A DNA stretch of 64,000 nucleotides from Planctomycetota bacterium (lineage in GTDB: Bacteria > Planctomycetota > PUPC01 > JACPCR01): contig JAQBXN010000021.1 of assembly GCA_027625095.1 (NCBI GenBank), positions 1 through 64,000 of the forward strand, given 5' to 3'. How positions within the stretch are numbered: the stretch's first letter is position 1; every line of letters starts with the position of its first letter. The translations under genes and the position numbers were made by a program. Below the pieces are notes generated by a model that searched no databases, was not told where the DNA came from, and saw nothing but the letters and a program-made list of their open reading frames with translations. Shown piece after piece: positions 59,613-64,000 of this stretch.

Positions 59613-59685
59613 CGGTTGAACTCCTCCATGTAATTTGATGAACCTGATTGTTTGTACGCAACTGAGAAGTTCAAACGCTCGAAGC

Positions 59686-59713
59686 TAGTAATGAGAAATC
59701 AGTAATAAGTAAG
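59686..59713 (-). repeat. heptad array (TTACTCA family), four units, minus orientation
   Basis: TAGTAAT, GAGAAAT, CAGTAAT, AAGTAAG on the plus strand, giving ATTACT-type units in the sense of the liv operon, 73 bases before the livK start. Probably near the operon's promoter. Confidence 0.8.
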
Positions 59714-59760
59714 TTTGGCCTTGGAAGTCAGTCGTTGACGCAAATGCCATTCGTAGGTAC

Positions 59761-59781
59761 TTACGTATTACGAATTACGTA
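59761..59781. repeat. heptad array (TTACGTA family), three units
   Basis: TTACGTA, TTACGAA and TTACGTA in exact register, ending on the base before the stop codon triplet of the minus-strand gene at 59782. The unit is near-palindromic, so direction is unclear. Confidence 0.85.
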
Positions 59782-60828
59782 TCAAACATGAAACACATAC
59801 AGATCCCGATTCTGCACCGGCAGCGTGTGCCGATGAAGTCCGAGATGATGGCATTCAGCGATTGCGAACAAAATCTCGGTGCAATGATGGACTTGCTCAA
59901 TGTCACCAGCAGTCTGGCGGCTTTCCGCGTGAGCGTCCGCCAGATCTTCAAGCATCTGCACCGTCGCGCTGCGTGGCAGAAGCGGTGGTGGAAGGTGGGT
60001 CTCGACGTAGGGTTTGAATTTGGGGCTGTAGTCCAATCTTTTTCGAATCGACAGATGGGCGCCGTTGTTGGCGATTCGGACGACGCCTTCCGTACCGTGA
60101 ATTTCAAAATCCCAGTTACCGGATTGAATGGTCGTCGCCTCAATACCGCCTTCAAATGCGATTTGGTAAATGGAGGTTGGGTCGCTTTCCAGCCTGCCGT
60201 TTTCGAATTTCAGATCCCGCGGATGAAGCTCACCCCAGAGGCTCACTGCCTTGGGATCGCCTAACAGGAACATGAGCGTATCGATTGAATGTACGTGCCC
60301 ATGCAGCAGGTTTGTCTGGGCGAAATGAATCGCTCGCCGAGGTTCGCCGATGTCGCCAGCGACGATTCGTTCCCTTGCCTCCTGGTAGCTGGTCTTCCAT
60401 CTGCGGAGAACGCCCGTCAGGAAACGTGCTCCTGCGTTTTCAATTGCAGCCTTTGCCGCGTCCGCTTCCGCCATAGAACAGGCCATCGCCTTCTCACAAA
60501 AGATCATCGGCACACCGAGCCCGGCCACAGCAATGGTGAGCTCAGAGTGGTTCACACCTTTTGTGCAGATGCAGACCATGTCCGGCGATTCCCTTTCGAT
60601 CATCTCACGAAAGTCTTCGTAGGTTGCCTTGACACCCCACCGTTCAGTGAAAGCCTGCCGCTTCTCAGGCAGCAGATCCGCTCCGGCGACAAGCTCCAGT
60701 TTTTCGCTGGCCACGCAGGCGCCGGCAATGGAATAAGGAAGGACAAAAACAGGATAATCGGCAACTTCGTCGTCGATGGTGCTTCCCATCCGACCGAGAC
60801 CAATGATGGCTACGCGGGTACTGGACAT
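59782..60828 (-). CDS. Gfo/Idh/MocA family oxidoreductase
   Basis: A 348-residue NAD(P)-dependent dehydrogenase. Rossmann motif VAIIGLGRMGSTI, the FCEKAMACSMAEADAA variant of the EKP motif, and VHSIDTLMFLLGDPK for the catalytic His region. Its length and opening residues resemble the gene at 21219, suggesting paralogues acting on related sugars. It lies upstream of the liv operon on the same strand but with 169 bases between, so separate transcription is likely. Confidence 0.9.
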   Translation of the reverse strand: MSSTRVAIIGLGRMGSTIDDEVADYPVFVLPYSIAGACVASEKLELVAGADLLPEKRQAFTERWGVKATYEDFREMIERESPDMVCICTKGVNHSELTIAVAGLGVPMIFCEKAMACSMAEADAAKAAIENAGARFLTGVLRRWKTSYQEARERIVAGDIGEPRRAIHFAQTNLLHGHVHSIDTLMFLLGDPKAVSLWGELHPRDLKFENGRLESDPTSIYQIAFEGGIEATTIQSGNWDFEIHGTEGVVRIANNGAHLSIRKRLDYSPKFKPYVETHLPPPLLPRSATVQMLEDLADAHAESRQTAGDIEQVHHCTEILFAIAECHHLGLHRHTLPVQNRDLYVFHV

Positions 60829-60843
60829 GGGGAATATTTCCGA

Positions 60844-60871
60844 ATGGTTAATGGTTAATGGCTGATGGTTG
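60844..60871 (-). repeat. heptad array (CCATTAA family), four units, minus orientation
   Basis: ATGGTTA twice, ATGGCTG and ATGGTTG in register, 15 bases before the Gfo/Idh/MocA start codon, in sense orientation. It faces the array at 60955 across a divergent intergenic region. Confidence 0.9.
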
Positions 60872-60954
60872 AAAACTTCAACGAACGTCCGTCTTTTATC
60901 GATATCGGCCTTCGGCGTCCATTCTCAATATGCGCAGATCTTTTGACATGCAAG

Positions 60955-61003
60955 CCACCAACCATTAACCATCAGCCCTCAATCACAGACCATCAACTAT
61001 TCT
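60955..61003 (+). repeat. heptad array (CCATTAA family), about seven units, plus orientation
   Basis: Degenerate units CCACCAA, CCATTAA, CCATCAG, CCCTCAA, TCACAGA, CCATCAA and CTATTCT in register, 16 bases before the aldolase start. The same unit is used on the other side of the divergent promoter region but in the opposite direction. Confidence 0.85.
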
Positions 61004-61019
61004 TCCCTGGGAGACGCAC

Positions 61020-61838
61020 ATGCTTGGCAATGAACTGAGAGAATCTTTACGCAGCGGCAAACGCGTTTACGGCACTTGCGTTTGTTCGAACAACGCTCGC
61101 TGGGCGGCGGTCGTTCGCGGTCTCGGTCTTGATTTGGTGTTCCTTGATACCGAACACATCCCGCAGGATCGGGGCGAACTGGCATGGATGTGCCAGACGT
61201 ATGCGGCCATGGGGCTCGCGCCGGTAGTTCGCGTACCGGAGCCTGATCCGTACCAGGCATGCATCGTTCTGGACGGAGGCGCCCAGGGCGTGATTGCGCC
61301 TTACGTTGAAACCGTCGAGGAGGTCAAGAAGCTCGCCGGCGCGGTAAAGCATCGCCCGTTGAAAGGGGCTCGACTCAGACGTGCTCTTGATGGTAAAGAA
61401 ACCCTTGAGCCCGTTCTCTCCGAATACCTCGCCAGGTGGAATAAGAACAACGTTCTCATCATCAATATCGAAAGCCAGCCGGCGATGGACGCTCTCGATG
61501 ACCTGCTCGCAGTGGAAGAGGTCGATGCAGTGCTAATCGGCCCGCATGATCTTTCTCTCAACCTCGGCGTGCCAGAGCAATACGATCATCCGAAATTCGA
61601 TGCCGCCGTCCGAGAGATCTTTACGAAGGCACGGGCCGCCGGGAAAGGCGCTGGGGTCCACTTCAGCGACGGCCTGGAGCAGGAAGTCGTCTGGGCCAGG
61701 GAAACCGGCGCCAACCTGATCATGCACAGCAGCGACCTCGGCATCTTCAGGAACACCATGGGAAGCGACATCGCCAAGATGAAGGAAATGCTCGGTGACT
61801 CCGTGTCGGTATCGGGTGAAGATGGGAGCACTGTCTAA
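61020..61838 (+). CDS. HpcH/HpaI family aldolase
   Basis: A 272-residue metal-dependent class II aldolase of the 2-oxo-acid type (4-hydroxy-2-oxovalerate/KDR-like). Landmarks: GLDLVFLDTEHIPQDRGEL, VVRVPEPDPYQACIVLDGGAQGVIAPYVET, NIESQPAMDALDDLLAVEEVDAVLIGPHDLS and the C-terminal NLIMHSSDLGIF. It could split a 2-keto-3-deoxy sugar acid, matching KDPG aldolase and the oxidoreductases nearby. A GGGAG Shine-Dalgarno precedes the ATG. Exact substrate is unknown. Confidence 0.92.
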   Translation: MLGNELRESLRSGKRVYGTCVCSNNARWAAVVRGLGLDLVFLDTEHIPQDRGELAWMCQTYAAMGLAPVVRVPEPDPYQACIVLDGGAQGVIAPYVETVEEVKKLAGAVKHRPLKGARLRRALDGKETLEPVLSEYLARWNKNNVLIINIESQPAMDALDDLLAVEEVDAVLIGPHDLSLNLGVPEQYDHPKFDAAVREIFTKARAAGKGAGVHFSDGLEQEVVWARETGANLIMHSSDLGIFRNTMGSDIAKMKEMLGDSVSVSGEDGSTV

Positions 61839-61980
61839 TGAGTAAAGTACCAACAGTGTCGGCAGATTCGGTTTCAGCGTCGGCCGATAACCGATAGGCA
61901 ATGGCCCCCGGGGTGCTTCGATTCGAATTTGCTTAGGTTCGTCCGATGCCACAAGCATCACCGGCTGCTTCAGTCCACAA

Positions 61981-62001
61981 TTACTCATGACTCATTACTC
62001 C
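61981..62001 (+). repeat. heptad array (TTACTCA family), three units
   Basis: TTACTCA, TGACTCA and TTACTCC in exact register, 11 bases before the LolC-like start codon, in sense orientation. Confidence 0.85.
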
Positions 62002-62012
62002 TGGCGTCCCAG

Positions 62013-63731
62013 ATGTACAAACTCTTCCTTTCTGTCCGATATCTGAAGGCTCGCAAGATTAACCTCATGTCCGTGGCTGGCGTGCTGCTGGGCGTGATGG
62101 CGATGATTGTGATCCTGTCGGTGATGAAGGGTTTTGGAGTGGAGCTCCGAGAACGCATCCGCGGCACGCTCTCGCACATCATTGTTCGTGCTCCTTTTGA
62201 GATCGCCGAGCAGGAAGAGGTCATCAAGAAAATTAGATCGGTCGAGCATGTGGTAGCGGCCGCGCCTTATATTGAAACGCTCGGACTCATTCAGGTGGAA
62301 GGCATGTCCACCTGGGCGATGATCCGCGGGATTGACCCCGACGCGGAGGCAACGGTTGGCGAGATCCGCCGCTACGCCAGCAAGACGCTCCGAGTGGCTG
62401 CGGGCAACGATCTGGGTGAGCGTTACCTGCTCGGCGACAAGGAAAGCATACTTATCGGCAGGCAGAATCCGAAAACATCCGTCGACATCGAACTCGAAGA
62501 TGAAAAGGTCAAGTCACGGCATGCTGAGATCATTCTGGACGGTCACCAGGTGCGCATACTTGCCAGAGAGGGAGTGGTCCTGATTGACGGACAGAAGGCA
62601 GAAGGGGCGTTGCTGAAACATACCGACCTGATCACGCTTGGAGGCACCAACATCCTCTTCCAGGATGATTTCGAAATCTTCAAACAGGAGATCTCGGAGA
62701 CAAACATTCTCATGCAGCTTCCTGAGGTGGCGCCTCCCGAAGAAGAGGTCGGGCCTGGCTTGCCGAGCGTTGGGCCGGTCCTCCCAGATGGACTTTTTGA
62801 TGATGAAGCCGGTGATGAGCAGCCACAAGAAAAGTCAGGTAACACTGAAAACGCAGCCGAGAAAGATCAGGGCGAAGACGGCCTCGAATTCCTTAATGGG
62901 ATCTACAAGGGCCTGCCCAAAGTGACGAGCGCTGCAACCCCACCACTTCTGATGGGGCAGGCGTTGCTGCCGTATTTCCAGAGGGGGACGGGAGTCCAGA
63001 TTGTCGCTCCGGCTGGATTCATGGAATTCACTCCGATGGATTTCCACCTCGCCGGCCGCTTTAAAACGGGCAATTACGAAAACGACAGCCGCTCGATTTA
63101 CATACCTCTCAAAGACGCACAAAAGCTGATCGGCTTACAGAACAAAGTTTCCGGCATCAGCGTTCGCCTGGATGATTTCCGCCTGGCCGACCAAGTGGTG
63201 GACAACATCAGCAAAGCCATCGGCCCCGGCTTCACCGTGGAGACCTGGGAAGCGCAGCGCGCCATTTTGCTGGCGGCGATCGACAACGAACGGAACGTCA
63301 TGGCTGTGGTTCTGATGTTCATCTCCATCGTCGCTGGCTTCTGCATCATGGCTACGCTTTGGATGATGGTGGTCGAGAGGACCAGAGACATCGGAATCCT
63401 GAAATCCATTGGGGGGACAAGCGCCGGCGTGATGTCCATCTTTCTGCTGAACGGAACCCTGATCGGTCTGTTGGGGGCAATCCTTGGTACGGTTTGTGGT
63501 CTCGGCTTCCTGCGGATTATGAATCCCCTGGCTGACTTGGTCGAGATAAAGACGGGCTGGCACCCGTTTCCCAAGTCGCTCTACTACCTCGACGGCATTC
63601 CGGCAGCGACCGACCCGATGGACGTTGCAGTAATCGCATCCGCCGCCGTGATCATCAGTTTCATGGCCGCGTTTTATCCGGCAAGAAGGGCAGCAGGAAT
63701 GGACCCGATTACGGCGATTAGGTACGAGTGA
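62013..63731 (+). CDS. LolC/E-like ABC permease with an inserted FHA domain
   Basis: A 572-residue FtsX-fold permease. A first membrane segment (about 20-40, MSVAGVLLGVMAMIVILSVM) follows the N-terminal LFLSVRYLKARK of LolC/LolE proteins; three more segments lie at 430-455, 475-500 and 545-560. The periplasmic loop is interrupted at about 143-219 by an FHA domain (ILIGR, SRHAEI, VLIDGQKAEG, LITLGG) and then an acidic Pro-rich linker (about 235-295) before the loop resumes (AGFMEFTPMDFHLAG). The start Met of MYKLFLSVRYLK was chosen; the upstream frame is repeat-derived. No LolD ATPase lies in the window. FHA in this extracytoplasmic position is unusual. Confidence 0.88.
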   Translation: MYKLFLSVRYLKARKINLMSVAGVLLGVMAMIVILSVMKGFGVELRERIRGTLSHIIVRAPFEIAEQEEVIKKIRSVEHVVAAAPYIETLGLIQVEGMSTWAMIRGIDPDAEATVGEIRRYASKTLRVAAGNDLGERYLLGDKESILIGRQNPKTSVDIELEDEKVKSRHAEIILDGHQVRILAREGVVLIDGQKAEGALLKHTDLITLGGTNILFQDDFEIFKQEISETNILMQLPEVAPPEEEVGPGLPSVGPVLPDGLFDDEAGDEQPQEKSGNTENAAEKDQGEDGLEFLNGIYKGLPKVTSAATPPLLMGQALLPYFQRGTGVQIVAPAGFMEFTPMDFHLAGRFKTGNYENDSRSIYIPLKDAQKLIGLQNKVSGISVRLDDFRLADQVVDNISKAIGPGFTVETWEAQRAILLAAIDNERNVMAVVLMFISIVAGFCIMATLWMMVVERTRDIGILKSIGGTSAGVMSIFLLNGTLIGLLGAILGTVCGLGFLRIMNPLADLVEIKTGWHPFPKSLYYLDGIPAATDPMDVAVIASAAVIISFMAAFYPARRAAGMDPITAIRYE

Positions 63732-63807
63732 TGGCTGTGCGGAGATTTATGAGACACGAGCTTCGGTTAAGAGCAATGCTCGCTTGCGCTTAGGACTTTG
63801 ATCGAAA

Positions 63808-63957
63808 TTAAGTTTCGAGTGTTTCTATTAGTCCCTGATGCGTCCGCTCCTGGCAGTTAACCCCCGGAAGTTCTTCGATGCAGCCGATCCACCAGTCACC
63901 AGCTCTCTTTGTGACAATGTTGTATGTGTTAGCCAGAAGGGCCCTTTTGAACAGCAA
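63808..63957 (-). pseudogene. truncated HicB-like antitoxin
   Basis: A 49-codon minus-strand frame (ANTYNIVTKRAGDWWIGCIEELPGVNCQER) matches the N-terminal half of HicB-type antitoxins, which normally run on to 70 or more residues with a C-terminal helix. Here the frame stops after LIETLET. The only start available is a TTG, right after the TGA of an upstream frame (63958 to the window edge, ending YPGLSVSNV). No HicA follows on the minus strand; the LolC-like gene ends at 63731. It is most likely a decayed antitoxin. Confidence 0.6.
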
Positions 63958-64000
63958 TCAAACGTTCGAAACAGACAACCCCGGATATGAACCAGGATCG

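Overview
The window reads as one continuous bacterial chromosome segment of about 64 kb with moderate GC. The gene repertoire points to the PVC superphylum or one of its ecological neighbours (Planctomycetota, Verrucomicrobiota, Hydrogenedentota, Latescibacterota, Poribacteria). The markers are planctomycete-type cytochrome c proteins with DUF1549/DUF1553, DUF1501, DUF1592/DUF1552, DUF1080, several sulfatases, phytanoyl-CoA dioxygenase-like oxygenases, Gfo/Idh/MocA oxidoreductases and FHA-domain signalling proteins. The phylum cannot be settled from the sequence alone. No rRNA, tRNA, CRISPR array, transposase or phage gene was seen.

Layout: 1-6.7 kb is housekeeping (purA, uppS, cdsA, an orphan antitoxin-like gene, phoH, and a 7TM-HD c-di-AMP phosphodiesterase). 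6.8-17.3 kb holds a LEA2-type lipoprotein, a DUF1080 protein, a sulfatase, an FG-GAP protein, a 2-hydroxyacid dehydrogenase, an FHA-Ser/Thr kinase, a GH2 glycosidase and a receiver-like protein. 17.5-22.3 kb is a plus-strand metabolic run (RidA, cupin, LarB, KDPG aldolase, NAD(P)HX dehydratase, Gfo/Idh/MocA). 22.4-35.2 kb carries a PDZ/zinc-peptidase-like TPR protein, an FHA membrane protein, a 1000-residue TPR protein, a YprB-like exonuclease, VapBC, a nitrilase, a second sulfatase, a HAD hydrolase and an odd Q/N-rich repeat protein. 35.8-38.9 kb has a carboxymuconolactone decarboxylase-Rieske fusion, hemE, a SnoaL-like protein and a PhyH oxygenase. 39-49.3 kb is two tandem planctomycete-type secreted cytochrome modules on the minus strand. 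49.5-52.8 kb is the classical rpsB-tsf-pyrH-frr operon. 53.9-59.6 kb is a complete branched-chain amino acid or amide-type ABC transporter operon with an extra, atypical ATPase. The end carries a Gfo/Idh/MocA oxidoreductase, a HpcH/HpaI aldolase, a LolC-like permease with an FHA domain inserted in its extracytoplasmic loop, and a truncated HicB-like remnant.

The most striking feature is a dispersed set of short degenerate tandem arrays with strict 7-base (or 8-base) period sitting at gene boundaries. At least 18 arrays fall into five sequence families (CTGAATC, TTACTCA, TTACGTA, CCATTAA, and the octad CCATTCTT). Three of the heptad families are nearly always oriented in the sense direction of the gene that follows. 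Some arrays run into genes and supply their last codons and stop codon. They resemble in kind the short tandemly repeated heptanucleotides of cyanobacteria but appear as several families here.

The other theme is toxin-antitoxin decay: an orphan antitoxin, a VapC with its first catalytic Asp changed to Asn, an antitoxin gene broken by an in-frame TAG, and a truncated HicB. Sugar and sulfated-polysaccharide degradation (sulfatases, GH2, KDPG aldolase, Gfo/Idh, HpcH aldolase, SDR) is the main metabolic flavour of the accessory genes.
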